A stretch of 12,071 bases of DNA from Rhodospirillales bacterium (GCA_024640665.1 JAHEEO010000076.1:467-12537); one strand, 5' to 3'; shown: positions 1 through 7,496, counted from the first letter of the stretch. Made by a program: numbers and translations. The notes: generated by a model from the letters alone, not told the origin.

Positions 1-121
1 TCCTGGAGTTGCCAGAGAGCTTTCTTGAATAGGATAAAAGCAAGGGGAATGTTGCTTGTGCCTACACAAAGCCCACATGCCATCGACATTGTCCGCAGGG
101 AACTCTAAGTAATTGATTTAA
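1..121. other. Unassigned flank downstream of the tRNA
   Basis: Nothing is firmly identifiable here. One plus-strand frame is open from the window edge to a TAA at 106-108 (35 codons, rich in AGA/AGG/ATA codons). Another plus-strand frame ends at a TAG at 28-30 after nine codons reading LELPESFLE. A minus-strand frame is also open out of the window. Any of these could be the end of a neighbouring gene, and I recognise none of them. The AAGCAA/TTGCTT inverted repeat at 38-57 has an 8-base loop and no T-run, so it is not a convincing terminator. Confidence 0.25.
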
Positions 122-198
122 TGGCGCGCCCGGAGAGATTCGAACTCCCGACCACCTGGTTCGAAGCCAGGTACTCTATCCAGCTGAGCTACGGGCGC
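122..198 (-). tRNA. tRNA-Arg (anticodon UCG)
   Basis: This is a complete 77-nt tRNA on the minus strand. The 7-bp acceptor stem pairs GCGCCCG (192-198, read in reverse) with CGGGCGC (126-132). The discriminator is G (125) and the CCA end is encoded (122-124). The D-arm contains AGCTCAGCTGGATAGAG and the T-arm contains GTTCGAATC. The anticodon stem CCTGG/CCAGG encloses the loop CTTCGAA, placing anticodon TCG at 162-164, which reads CGA and related Arg codons. The body resembles the Arg(UCG) tRNA of Pseudomonas-like gammaproteobacteria. I found no duplicate of its 3' end elsewhere in the window, so there is no sign of an element integrated on this side. Confidence 0.96.
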
Positions 199-551
199 GT
201 TATAGATATCAATGACTTACAAGTGCCGAGTCGTTGGAGCTGTCTAATAAAACGCGAACTGTCTAATAAACCCCGCTCCAGCAAGGCGCCGTAAGTATAT
301 AGGATGAGTGGAATTACGAGGAAAATTTCTACCCGCGTGTCGAGCAAATTCTGTGCCGAGCACCACAAAACGACCTTGTTTCCCTCATCTACGCGTCCAT
401 CCTCTTCCCCGCCACGGTCGTTCGATAAAAGTTTCGTACGAGTCAACTCCCATCGACCAGTCTGCCTTCTGCTGCCAACTCGTTAGGCTACTAAATAAAA
501 GAGTCGTGTAGCATTGGCCCCGCCCTGCTAACTAACAACGATCAATACAAA
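199..551. other. Intergenic region between divergent tRNA-Arg and porin gene
   Basis: This 353-base gap separates two divergently transcribed genes, so it should contain both promoters. The short reading frames on both strands overlap each other and have no recognisable product, so I treat it as noncoding. The only structured element I see is a 12-base direct repeat at 240-270. An A/T-rich relative of it (CTACTAAATAAAAG, 488-501) lies about 50 bases before the porin start. I could not assign a good -35/-10 pair for either gene. Confidence 0.55.
240..270. repeat. Two direct copies of CTGTCTAATAAA, 19-base period
   Basis: The 12-mer CTGTCTAATAAA occurs exactly at 240-251 and again at 259-270, with the spacer ACGCGAA between. 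The 19-base period is close to two helical turns, so the copies would face the same side of the DNA. They lie about 42-72 bases upstream of the mature tRNA 5' end. Read in the tRNA direction they are TTTATTAGACAG, which could include -35-like elements (TTAGAC). An operator or a duplicated promoter element is possible. A chance short duplication is also possible. Confidence 0.5.
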
Positions 552-1931
552 ATGTTCCCAAAAGTAATTGGCTCGGCCAAAGTATCCTTAGTTTTGTTCA
601 CCGCGCTACTGATCAGTAACTCCCTCCAAGCGGCCGACGGCCCCTGGACCCTCTCCGAAGCCCTTGGGTTGGACAATGGCTTCACGTTAAGTGGCGAGCA
701 TCAAGTTCGCTTCGAGCACTACGATGGCAATGTTTTCGTCGGCGCCAGCCCTAACGATGGCGTGTTCTTTGCGCGCACGACGCTGGACGCGCAATACAGG
801 CGAGATCGCTTCAGCGCTCAGGTAGAAATGATGGACGCTCGGCAGGCCAGGGCTGATCAAGACACTCTGCTACAAGATTCGCATGTGAGTACTCTCGATC
901 TACTGCAGGCAAATGTCGGCTATAAGTTTGGCGCGAATAACTCAAGCGAGATTCGAGTAGGTCGAATCACGCAGGATTGGGGAAGCCGCACGCTTGTTGC
1001 CAGAAACCGCTACCGCAATGCGATTAATACGTTCGATGGCATCTCGTTCAGTCACCGGCAGGCGAATGGCAATGAGTTCAAATTCTTGTCTGCTCAGCCA
1101 GTCAGGCGAACACCGCGCGATCGATTGAGCCTGCTCAACAATGCCCATAAGGGAGACAAATCCAGCGAGGCCTTGCGCGTTCATGGTGTCTTCGCGAACC
1201 TGCCGAATCTCGTGCCATCACTCTTAGACGTCGATCTGAATTTGGAAATCTACTACATCGCACTGAAAGAGAAAGACACAAGAAAACTGCAAACCAGTAA
1301 TCGAGATCTACACACTTTTGGTTTCCGCGTGCGCTCCACTCCAGCGATTAATGAGTGGGATGTAAATCTAGAGTCGATTTTTCAAACGGGCGAGCGCAGA
1401 GCATCGAGCAATCCTCTTGATACTGTGGATCTCGATCACAAAGCCTTCTATCAGCGAGTGGAACTGGCCTATAGCTTCGACATGCCATCCAAACTGCGTG
1501 CGATCTTCGAATTCAACTACGCAAGTGGTGATGAGAGCCCCCTAGATGGAGACAGCGGTCGCTTCGACTCACTCCTTGGGGTGACTGCGTTCGAATTTGG
1601 ACCGGTATCTCTCTACGCGCCCATAGATCGCAGCAACATAATAACGCCGGGCATCCGTTTAACTGCGACACCTTGGACGAACGTCGCCTTGATGGCTGAC
1701 TATCGCCATTTCTGGCTCGCCGAGGACAAAGACAGCTGGGGCAGAACGGGCCGGCGCGATGTGACCGGTAATAGCGGAAACTATATGGGTCAGCATCTAG
1801 AATTGAGCGTTAGATGGAGTGTCGTGCCCGGCAATGTGCGCATCGATAGTGGATTGATCATTCTTGACTCGAAGGATCTCATCGATACGCAATCTGAGTT
1901 CTTCTATATTGGCACAAAGATAGACTTTTGA
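552..1931 (+). CDS. Alginate-export (AlgE-like) outer-membrane porin
   Basis: This 459-residue protein is probably a beta-barrel porin of the alginate-export family (AlgE-like), moving anionic polysaccharide or small solutes across the outer membrane. Residues 1-27 form a signal peptide with a hydrophobic VSLVLFTALLISNSLQA core, likely cut before ADGPW. The rest alternates aromatic and polar strands typical of barrels, including RVGRITQDWGSRTLVARNRYRNAINTFDG split over about 138-165, a segment with the family feel of AlgE relatives. It ends in FYIGTKIDF, a C-terminal phenylalanine strand of the kind the BAM complex recognises. Pseudomonas AlgE is about 490 residues, so the length fits. The ATG start is chosen because it begins the signal peptide, but no good Shine-Dalgarno precedes it (only AACAACGATCAATACAAA). 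No alginate synthesis or lyase gene is nearby, so the substrate is unknown. Base composition appears lower in GC than the large gene at the right end. Confidence 0.82.
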   Translation: MFPKVIGSAKVSLVLFTALLISNSLQAADGPWTLSEALGLDNGFTLSGEHQVRFEHYDGNVFVGASPNDGVFFARTTLDAQYRRDRFSAQVEMMDARQARADQDTLLQDSHVSTLDLLQANVGYKFGANNSSEIRVGRITQDWGSRTLVARNRYRNAINTFDGISFSHRQANGNEFKFLSAQPVRRTPRDRLSLLNNAHKGDKSSEALRVHGVFANLPNLVPSLLDVDLNLEIYYIALKEKDTRKLQTSNRDLHTFGFRVRSTPAINEWDVNLESIFQTGERRASSNPLDTVDLDHKAFYQRVELAYSFDMPSKLRAIFEFNYASGDESPLDGDSGRFDSLLGVTAFEFGPVSLYAPIDRSNIITPGIRLTATPWTNVALMADYRHFWLAEDKDSWGRTGRRDVTGNSGNYMGQHLELSVRWSVVPGNVRIDSGLIILDSKDLIDTQSEFFYIGTKIDF

Positions 1932-2033
1932 TCCAATGGCATGCCCCAGGCTATCTCGCACAGGTGCCTGTGGAGAATTTCAAAAAACTGGGAAGATTTC
2001 TGAACAGAACTCGGCAGAAAGACGAACGCCCTC

Positions 2034-3449
2034 TTATTCAGCAGACCCGCTCACTGGCGCATTGTCGCGCTTACGATTGAACCGCGTAACATCACGCTCA
2101 ATGGCCTCACCGCTGCCGCCCATCTCGGCCTGCGCAGCATCGATTCTCTCCACCGCCTCGGTGTTCCAAGACGCACCGAAATCATCAACGATGTGCGGCG
2201 TTATCAGCACGATCGTCTCCGTGTTCGTTTCCGTACGCTCTTCATTGCTGAAAATACGCCGCAAACCTGGCACGCGGCGCAGCCCGGGCACGCCGTCCTG
2301 GCTTTGAGTGGAGCTGTGCTTGATCAAACCGCCGATCAGCACGGTGCGCCCAGAAGGCACAATCAATTGCGTTGTTACCTCGGTCGTCACCTGCGATGGA
2401 ATACCGTTTGCATCGACGTTGCCGGTGCTCACTTCCGGATGGACGTCGAGCAGCACATTGCCGTCGCGATCCACTTGCGGCGTCACGCGCAATATCACGC
2501 CGGACTCGAGAAACTCAATCGTCTCGCTGGTCACTTGATTGATGGTGGTCGTCACTTGGAAACCGCGGCGATCACCGATAATGACCGATGCTTCCTGATT
2601 TTCCAGCGACAATAACTTCGGCGTCGACAACGTCTGCACGCGACCACGCGCTTCGAGCGCATTGAACAGCAAATCCAGCTCGTCGTTGGTCAACGTCAAA
2701 AACAATCCAGCCGTGCCTGCTGATCCCGCTGCACCGAGACCCTGCGTACCCAGCACACCGCTCGAATCTCGGATCGAAAACAGATCGGACCAGTCGATGC
2801 CATAGGAGTCTTCAGAGTTCAGTGAAATCTCCAATATCTTTGCTTCGATCAGAATTTGCCGGGGTTGATGGTCGATATCTCGAATGAGCACCTCGAATCG
2901 CGACAGAAAATCTGGCGCATCTTCAATCGTAAGCAGCATTCGATCCGGCAAGGCGGACATTTGTCCGAATTCCGAGAGATAGGGTGACAGCATGCTCTGC
3001 ACCTCGTCGGGATCCGCATACTCGAGCTTGAAAGTACGCACTTGCGTCAGGTTGCTGGTCGCATAACGCCCTGCATCGTCGCGCTCGATAATGAAATAGT
3101 TTTGCCCACGGCGCTCGGCAGCGTAGCCCGCCGCATTCGCGACGGCCTCGATGGCTTCGTCGACGGTAAGATCGAACAGATTGAATGAGACTTCGACGTC
3201 GACATCATTGGACATCAAAATATTGACACGCTGTTGTCGAGAGATCATGTTCATAACCTCTGACAGCGGCGTATCAACCATCGCTAGTGATAAGCGCGGC
3301 TCTCCAACTTGTGCGCCGGCTTGCTTGACAGCAATGACGCTCATCGCGGCAGCCAAAAAGACACATATGCATACCAAGCGCACGACGCGCTTTTGCATGC
3401 GATATGTATGAGCAAGTTTCAATTGACTACCGCCTTTCATCTGATTCAC
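2034..3449 (-). CDS. Type IV pilus / MSHA-type secretin (PilQ/MshL-like)
   Basis: This is the outer-membrane secretin that would form the gated ring through which the pilus exits. At 471 residues it is short: PilQ is about 700 with AMIN domains, which are absent here, so it is closer to MshL. Seen in order: a hydrophobic signal segment (about 21-47, ending AGA-Q), an STN/N0-like domain (about 53-122), an N1-type secretin N domain (about 136-193), and the secretin core (about 197-421). The core has VQTLSTPKLLSLENQEA (271-287), a beta-lip hairpin region and LIGGLIKHSSTQSQDGVP. A polar tail follows. The usual VPxLGxIPxLGxLF signature is replaced by VPGLRRVPGLRRIF (387-400). The GTG start at 3449 overlaps the preceding gene by 23 bases. 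ATG at 3440 (residue 4) or ATG at 3398 (residue 18, giving a compact signal peptide) are alternatives. It is the last gene of the run. Confidence 0.85.
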   Translation of the reverse strand: MNQMKGGSQLKLAHTYRMQKRVVRLVCICVFLAAAMSVIAVKQAGAQVGEPRLSLAMVDTPLSEVMNMISRQQRVNILMSNDVDVEVSFNLFDLTVDEAIEAVANAAGYAAERRGQNYFIIERDDAGRYATSNLTQVRTFKLEYADPDEVQSMLSPYLSEFGQMSALPDRMLLTIEDAPDFLSRFEVLIRDIDHQPRQILIEAKILEISLNSEDSYGIDWSDLFSIRDSSGVLGTQGLGAAGSAGTAGLFLTLTNDELDLLFNALEARGRVQTLSTPKLLSLENQEASVIIGDRRGFQVTTTINQVTSETIEFLESGVILRVTPQVDRDGNVLLDVHPEVSTGNVDANGIPSQVTTEVTTQLIVPSGRTVLIGGLIKHSSTQSQDGVPGLRRVPGLRRIFSNEERTETNTETIVLITPHIVDDFGASWNTEAVERIDAAQAEMGGSGEAIERDVTRFNRKRDNAPVSGSAE

Positions 3450-3801
3450 TTTGCCTTTCGTAAACGCTTAAAGTCAGGCGCTCGCCATCGCGCAGCAGCA
3501 CGGCGCGGCCTTCCTCGACATAGATAAGACGATGACCTTCATAAGACTGACCAACTGCCAGGACCTGCCCGTTAACGTTAGCAAGTGTGCGCCCGTTTGA
3601 AACCAACGTTGCGCGCAGCTCCAGCTCAACCGGCGCGGCCAAGAAACTTTGCGCCGATGGCGTTGTGCGCGTAGCCACCATGAAATCCGGACGGCTAAAT
3701 GGGTTGCGGAGCGGCGGCGACTGAAGCTCCTGAGCTGCAGCAGCCAAGAAAGCCAGCATGGTTAATGCCGCAAGCAACAATTGTCGGAACATTGATTTCA
3801 T
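3427..3801 (-). CDS. PilP/MshK-like periplasmic pilus assembly protein
   Basis: This small 124-residue protein sits just before the secretin, where PilP (pilMNOPQ) or MshK (MSHA) is found. Its likely role is to bridge the inner-membrane PilNO-type complex to the secretin N domains. Residues 1-23 are a signal peptide with a Leu/Ala core ending AAAAQ. There is no lipobox cysteine, unlike the PilP lipoprotein. The motif RNPFSRPDF (about 32-40) matches the NPF.RP motif of MshK/GspC/PilP proteins. A small beta domain with homology-region character follows (about 55-115: LRATLVSNGRTLANVNGQVLAVGQ is split across it, then EGRAVLLRDGERLTLSV). Its ATG overlaps the preceding stop by four bases (ATGA), and its own stop lies inside the secretin gene. 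Assignment rests on motif, size and position; overall identity to known families is probably low. Confidence 0.72.
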   Translation of the reverse strand: MKSMFRQLLLAALTMLAFLAAAAQELQSPPLRNPFSRPDFMVATRTTPSAQSFLAAPVELELRATLVSNGRTLANVNGQVLAVGQSYEGHRLIYVEEGRAVLLRDGERLTLSVYERQSESDERR

Positions 3802-4361
3802 GACCCACTCAGCCGATATGAAGCAATCGTTAGCCGCACGGACAGGCGCGGATCTGCGGCTACGTCTTCAAGAGGACGCATTTGGTATTCCTTAATGACG
3901 ATAAACCCGAGCTCATTTTTGATTTCGCCGAGCCACGCAAATAAGTCGAAGTAATTTCCGTTCAGCTCAACGTCAAATAGCGACTCTACGAAGTCCTGCG
4001 TCCTGTCGCCCGAACGCGGCGCAATGCTCTGCAGTTCGACATCATTGCGCCAGGAAATTGTTTGTAAGCGCCCCACAACGAAGGCTTCCAGCTCATTCTC
4101 CGGAAGGTTCGCCATATCGCCATTGAGCTCTCGATTGAGCGCGCTCACCTCTTCCGCGGCGCGCTCGAGCTGCATGCCGATGTCCTGGCCCTGCACTGCC
4201 ACCTGCTCCAAAATTTGCAGTGCGGCAACATCCTGCCGATAAGCTTTTATAGATGGCAGCAACACATAGGTGAACAGCAGTGCGGTGACCAGTAGCAGCG
4301 CACCGCCAGCGACCAGCCGAAGCTGGCGTTCGTCAAACTTATCCATGAGCTTGGCAAGCAT
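3798..4361 (-). CDS. PilO/MshJ-like inner-membrane pilus assembly protein
   Basis: This 187-residue bitopic protein has the PilO layout: a short cytoplasmic N-terminus (MLAKLMDKFDERQLRLV), one transmembrane helix (about 16-35) and a periplasmic coiled coil (about 38-82, heptad-like with EQVAVQGQDIGMQLERAAEEV). A compact alpha/beta ferredoxin-like domain follows to the end (about 90-187). FDVELNGNYFDLFAWLGEIKNEL (132-154, given in part) matches the characteristic PilO/GspM pattern in which a strand precedes a helix after the G-N-Y-x-x-L/F-F-x-W-L motif. PilO homologues pair with PilN to form the periplasmic alignment complex. Its ATG overlaps the PilN-like stop in a TAATG junction, which implies translational coupling. 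MshJ of the MSHA system is the equivalent. I cannot separate the two families from sequence alone. Confidence 0.78.
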   Translation of the reverse strand: MLAKLMDKFDERQLRLVAGGALLLVTALLFTYVLLPSIKAYRQDVAALQILEQVAVQGQDIGMQLERAAEEVSALNRELNGDMANLPENELEAFVVGRLQTISWRNDVELQSIAPRSGDRTQDFVESLFDVELNGNYFDLFAWLGEIKNELGFIVIKEYQMRPLEDVAADPRLSVRLTIASYRLSGS

Positions 4362-5005
4362 TAGTCGAACACCCGCCGGCTGATCACAATAGCCAAGTCG
4401 AAATCGACAATGCTGCGCGTGGCAATCCGTTGCAACTCAGTGCGCCGAATGCGCACACTCTCGATCGCCGGCGCGCCCAACAAGCGTTTGACGAACTCTG
4501 ACAGTGCTTCGTAATCCAAAGCCTGGCCGGTAATCGTCATGTGTGTTTCAACCTGCCAGGGATCTGCCGGCTGCCCATTTTCAGGCAAGACAATGAAGTA
4601 ACCCGTCTCGATAGCCTGGCCTTGCGAATTGGTCACGCCGGCGCGGCGAAATTGCCAGTTCCGAAACCACAGCTCATCGCCGACCAATGCGCCATCGATG
4701 GTGCCGAACAAATTACTGGCGGCTGTGCCGCTGCGCAGCCCTTTGAGCAAATAGAGTTGCTGCTGAAAATTTTCGCGCTCGGCAGACAATGCGGCGAGCT
4801 GGTCGCGCTGCTGGCTCGAAATTGTTTGTTGCGACTGCAGATCTGCGATGCGCGCTTGAATCTTGTTGAGTTCTGCATCCAGCCACAGGCGTCCCATAGC
4901 TGTACTGGCGATCAGCGCGATCACCACAACAACGAGCACTTTCGCGAAGAATGCGTGCGTACGTTCCAGACGATAGCTGGCCGGGATGAGATCGATCTCA
5001 CGCAT
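4361..5005 (-). CDS. PilN-like inner-membrane pilus assembly protein
   Basis: This 214-residue protein begins MREIDLIPASYR. Short INLIP-type N-terminal motifs are the hallmark of PilN proteins and form the peptide that binds the cleft of PilM on the cytoplasmic side. One transmembrane helix follows (about 21-39, KVLVVVVIALIASTAMG), then a coiled coil (about 43-88, Gln/Leu rich) and a periplasmic alpha/beta domain. That domain contains TITGQALDYEALSEFVKRL (about 162-180), the usual G.A.....l..f...L pattern of PilN/GspL. Its start overlaps the end of the PilM-like gene by eight bases and its stop overlaps the PilO-like start by one. In MSHA loci the equivalent is the second MshI-type protein. 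A GAGG stretch 11 bases upstream of the ATG is a weak ribosome site, consistent with coupling. Confidence 0.8.
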   Translation of the reverse strand: MREIDLIPASYRLERTHAFFAKVLVVVVIALIASTAMGRLWLDAELNKIQARIADLQSQQTISSQQRDQLAALSAERENFQQQLYLLKGLRSGTAASNLFGTIDGALVGDELWFRNWQFRRAGVTNSQGQAIETGYFIVLPENGQPADPWQVETHMTITGQALDYEALSEFVKRLLGAPAIESVRIRRTELQRIATRSIVDFDLAIVISRRVFD

Positions 5006-6113
5006 GTTCGACTAAGCCTCGCAATGCAAGACCTGCGGCAACGACGAGGTCCGGCTCCGGCGCGTGCATATGGGCTTCCTGATCGGAGCCCGCAAAAGGC
5101 AGTGGCGCCGGCGTCATGACTTGCAAGTCGGCAAGGCTGCTCAACAGAGCATCCGCGCCGCGCCAACGTCCGAGGCTCCCCATCAAATATGCATGCGTCA
5201 CCGCTGCACCTCGCGTCTCCGATGAGGCAAACATGATCGCGCGCTTTATCTCTGCGACAAAATTGACGAAGTGCGGCCGCACGATGGACAAGACCGGGTT
5301 TATGGTCGCCGTGTCATCAATCCATTGCGGTTGGGCATGCGTTGCCTGGTTCGGATTGACGCCGTACTGCGCAATGATCTGCCGAGCGACTTCGTATTCA
5401 ACATCCAACGCTACGGCGACATGCTCCAATAGTGCCTGCTCGCCGAAGTCAATTTCCTGGTCGAACAGCAGCCGCTGCCCTGAAACCATCGTTAAGAATG
5501 AGTGGGTGACGCCAGCGTTGATTACCAGAACATTCTGCGGCACTTCGCTGGCATCGATCAGCGTTGATACGAGGCGCCTGATTGCAACTGGACTGATCTC
5601 CAAAGCTTCGACTTCGAGGCCGGCCTTGCGGAGCAGATCGAGATATCGCACTACGGTGCTGCGCTCACTGATCAGCACCATGGCCCGCCGATCGCTGGAC
5701 GATTCGGTGCGCACCGGCACATAGTCGATAACGAACTGCGCAAGATCCTCGCCAATGCGCTCCTTAATGAGCTTGGTGATCGCCTGCTCGTCAGTCTCAT
5801 TGGGCTTGAGTTGATAGGAGACCGACAGGATGCGGACATCGGCCGCCGGCAAAGCGGCGACAACCTTGCGTCCAGAGAAGGCGGCTGCGCCAAGCGCCTG
5901 CTTCATAAAGGCCTTCATTGCGGTCGCAGACTGCAGTAGTTCGGCACGCTCTATCGGGTAAGGCAACGACGCATACGCTTTGATCAGAGGCGGGTTGGCC
6001 TGCTGCAATTGGACAAGGTTGAGCTGCGCATCAGCAAACTCGAGACCGATCGGCGAAATCAAGTCGCGTCGCAAGATCTGCGACCGCATTCGAAGATTCG
6101 ACAAACCTACCAC
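4998..6113 (-). CDS. PilM/MshI-like actin-fold cytoplasmic pilus assembly protein
   Basis: This 371-residue soluble protein is a PilM/FtsA-fold ATP-binding protein that would recruit the PilN cytoplasmic tail. Visible landmarks are SPIGLEFADAQLNLVQLQ (20-37) as the first actin-like phosphate loop and strand pair, then VVAALPAADVRI (84-95). The middle segment TKLIKERIGEDLAQFVIDY (113-131) is typical of PilM. VLVINAGVTHSFLTMVSG (195-212) is the second phosphate-binding hairpin, followed by FDQEIDFGEQAL. HAYLMGSLGRWRGADALL (307-324) and a final VVAAGLALRGL helix correspond to the adenosine-site region. The start is GTG, picked because a strong GGAGG lies seven bases upstream (6121-6125). The N-terminus (MVGLSNLRMRSQILRR) is basic and lacks a signal peptide. 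It is the first gene of the overlapping assembly run, 135 bases after the diguanylate cyclase stop. Confidence 0.85.
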   Translation of the reverse strand: MVGLSNLRMRSQILRRDLISPIGLEFADAQLNLVQLQQANPPLIKAYASLPYPIERAELLQSATAMKAFMKQALGAAAFSGRKVVAALPAADVRILSVSYQLKPNETDEQAITKLIKERIGEDLAQFVIDYVPVRTESSSDRRAMVLISERSTVVRYLDLLRKAGLEVEALEISPVAIRRLVSTLIDASEVPQNVLVINAGVTHSFLTMVSGQRLLFDQEIDFGEQALLEHVAVALDVEYEVARQIIAQYGVNPNQATHAQPQWIDDTATINPVLSIVRPHFVNFVAEIKRAIMFASSETRGAAVTHAYLMGSLGRWRGADALLSSLADLQVMTPAPLPFAGSDQEAHMHAPEPDLVVAAGLALRGLVEHA

Positions 6114-6120
6114 TCAGCAG

Positions 6121-6125
6121 CCTCC
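6121..6125 (-). promoter_or_regulatory. Shine-Dalgarno fixing the GTG start of the PilM-like gene
   Basis: On the minus strand GGAGG is followed by CTGCTGA and then GTG at 6113. The seven-base spacing is ideal. It is the strongest ribosome site I see on the minus strand here and supports GTG over downstream TTG or ATG codons. Confidence 0.75.
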
Positions 6126-6167
6126 CTGCGCGTATTGCGAAACTAGACGTATGGGAGATTATGTCGG

Positions 6168-6188
6168 CTCAATTCGCCGAGAATTGAG
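6168..6188. promoter_or_regulatory. Perfect 8-bp inverted repeat upstream of the pilus assembly genes
   Basis: CTCAATTC (6168-6175) and GAATTGAG (6181-6188) are exact reverse complements separated by GCCGA. A further G-T pair is possible outside the arms. The dyad lies about 55-75 bases upstream of the PilM-like GTG start and just before CATAATC (minus strand), which resembles a -10 element. No T-run follows on either strand, so an operator is likelier than an intrinsic terminator for the upstream diguanylate cyclase gene. Which protein binds it, if any, is unknown. Confidence 0.45.
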
Positions 6189-6248
6189 TTTCAGCAAAAG
6201 CAAATGTGACGCGAGTCTCACCCGCAAGACGCTTCGACGGCAGCGTGT

Positions 6249-7496
6249 TCAGTCTGGCATCGGCGAGATGCGCCAACGTCCAGTCAAGGCTTTGCGTCGG
6301 CGGAAATCCTTATTCTCATAAAGCGCCTCATCAGCTGTGCGATACAGCAGATCGAGTTCGGCACGCTCACCCGGCGGCACCGTTGCAAAACCCACACTGA
6401 CGCGTACCGGCAACTGGCTGATATCGAGCAGATGAGGATCTGTCTCGAGATGCTGCAGGCAACGGCGAACCGTGCCTTCGAAATTCTCGCTCGTATCGAG
6501 CACGGCAAACTCATCACCACCCAGACGCAGCACATGTGCGGTGCCGGGCAAGTTTTCATTCATGACATTAACCAAGCGTTGCAGCACTTCATCGCCGAAG
6601 TGATGGCCGTGTGAATCGTTAAGACTCTTAAAGTCATCGACATCGAGAACCGCCAGATGCAGCGGTTTCTCGAGGCGGCGCACGTCTTTAGCAATTTTGC
6701 CGAAATTCTGCCGAAGGTAACGTCGATTCCAGGCGCCGGTCAGCGGATCGCGCGTGGAAATCAGCTGCAGCTCGCGATGTGCAACTTCGAGCCCGTGACG
6801 CGCGCGAATATCGTCCTTGCGGATGAGCGTGCTGCGAACAATGACAAGTATGCTCGTGACCGCGGCAGCAATAATAAGAAACTGCAGAGTCCACAGTGAG
6901 TCAGAATCGAACCGGCCCTGGACGCTGGATGCCGACAAAGTGAAGATCGCATAAATAACGGCAACCACGAAACCTGCATCGCGCAAGCCCCAGGGCGCCA
7001 GCGGCATCACCATAAATAGCATTACGATGCTGACGAGGAGGCCGACGTTGAGGTCGCCTGCGCGATGCGCAATGGCCATAATCGCGACGGACGTAATCAC
7101 CAGCAAAATGGTGCCGAGCATCGTAAGGGCGCGCATATCGCTGACGAATCGCGCCGAGATCACAACGTGAATCGAGAGCATTGCCAATAAAGCATAGGTA
7201 TAGAAGAAGCTGCCGTGAATATTGAGCTTCTGGTAAAGCACTACTGCGGCAAGCTGTATCAACAGTGACAGCGATGCCATCAATGTCAGGCCTCTGCGCG
7301 TCTCTATCAACATGACGCGCTCGGCATAGTCCGTCACGTCGGCGTCGTCAAATTCCGTTGTCGACCAAACGCTCGTGAGCGCTGCACGTAACTTGCGCCC
7401 AAGCGTCGACCCGCCGGCCATGCCCGGCTTGGGATAACTGATCGCGCTGGTTTGCCGCAGTACTTCTTCTAAGGTTTGTTTTTCCGTCGCGGGCAT
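6249..7496 (-). CDS. Membrane diguanylate cyclase (GGDEF domain)
   Basis: This 415-residue protein probably makes c-di-GMP from two GTP. The N-terminal 67 residues are soluble. About six hydrophobic segments follow (roughly 69-88, 96-114, 121-143, 151-168, 173-191, 203-222), forming a membrane sensor module of no family I can name. A short helix links to the GGDEF domain (about 248-402). The domain has the starting motif DPLTGAWNRRYL (250-261), metal-site LDVDDFKSLND (284-294) with GHHFGDEVL, and an intact GGDEF (326-330). The RxxD product-inhibition site that normally precedes GGDEF is missing: the corresponding positions read P-G-T-A (317-320). There is no EAL domain, unlike MshH/CsrD, which heads canonical MSHA operons. 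The gene lies between the large surface protein and the pilus assembly genes on the same strand, so c-di-GMP control of the pilus is a reasonable inference. The ATG start has only a poor ribosome site. Confidence 0.9.
   Translation of the reverse strand: MPATEKQTLEEVLRQTSAISYPKPGMAGGSTLGRKLRAALTSVWSTTEFDDADVTDYAERVMLIETRRGLTLMASLSLLIQLAAVVLYQKLNIHGSFFYTYALLAMLSIHVVISARFVSDMRALTMLGTILLVITSVAIMAIAHRAGDLNVGLLVSIVMLFMVMPLAPWGLRDAGFVVAVIYAIFTLSASSVQGRFDSDSLWTLQFLIIAAAVTSILVIVRSTLIRKDDIRARHGLEVAHRELQLISTRDPLTGAWNRRYLRQNFGKIAKDVRRLEKPLHLAVLDVDDFKSLNDSHGHHFGDEVLQRLVNVMNENLPGTAHVLRLGGDEFAVLDTSENFEGTVRRCLQHLETDPHLLDISQLPVRVSVGFATVPPGERAELDLLYRTADEALYENKDFRRRKALTGRWRISPMPD

Noticed and set aside
122..198. 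tRNA gene as an attachment site for an integrated element
   Set aside because: No second copy of the tRNA 3' end and no integrase gene are present in the window.
189..511. Short frames on both strands in the gap between tRNA-Arg and the porin
   Set aside because: They overlap each other and in one case the tRNA, lack ribosome sites, and encode low-complexity Ser/Arg/Thr-rich peptides with no family resemblance.
1959..1972. CACAGG-TG-CCTGTG palindrome between the convergent porin and secretin genes
   Set aside because: The stem is only about five pairs with a four-base loop, and no T-run follows in either direction. It is not convincing as a bidirectional terminator.
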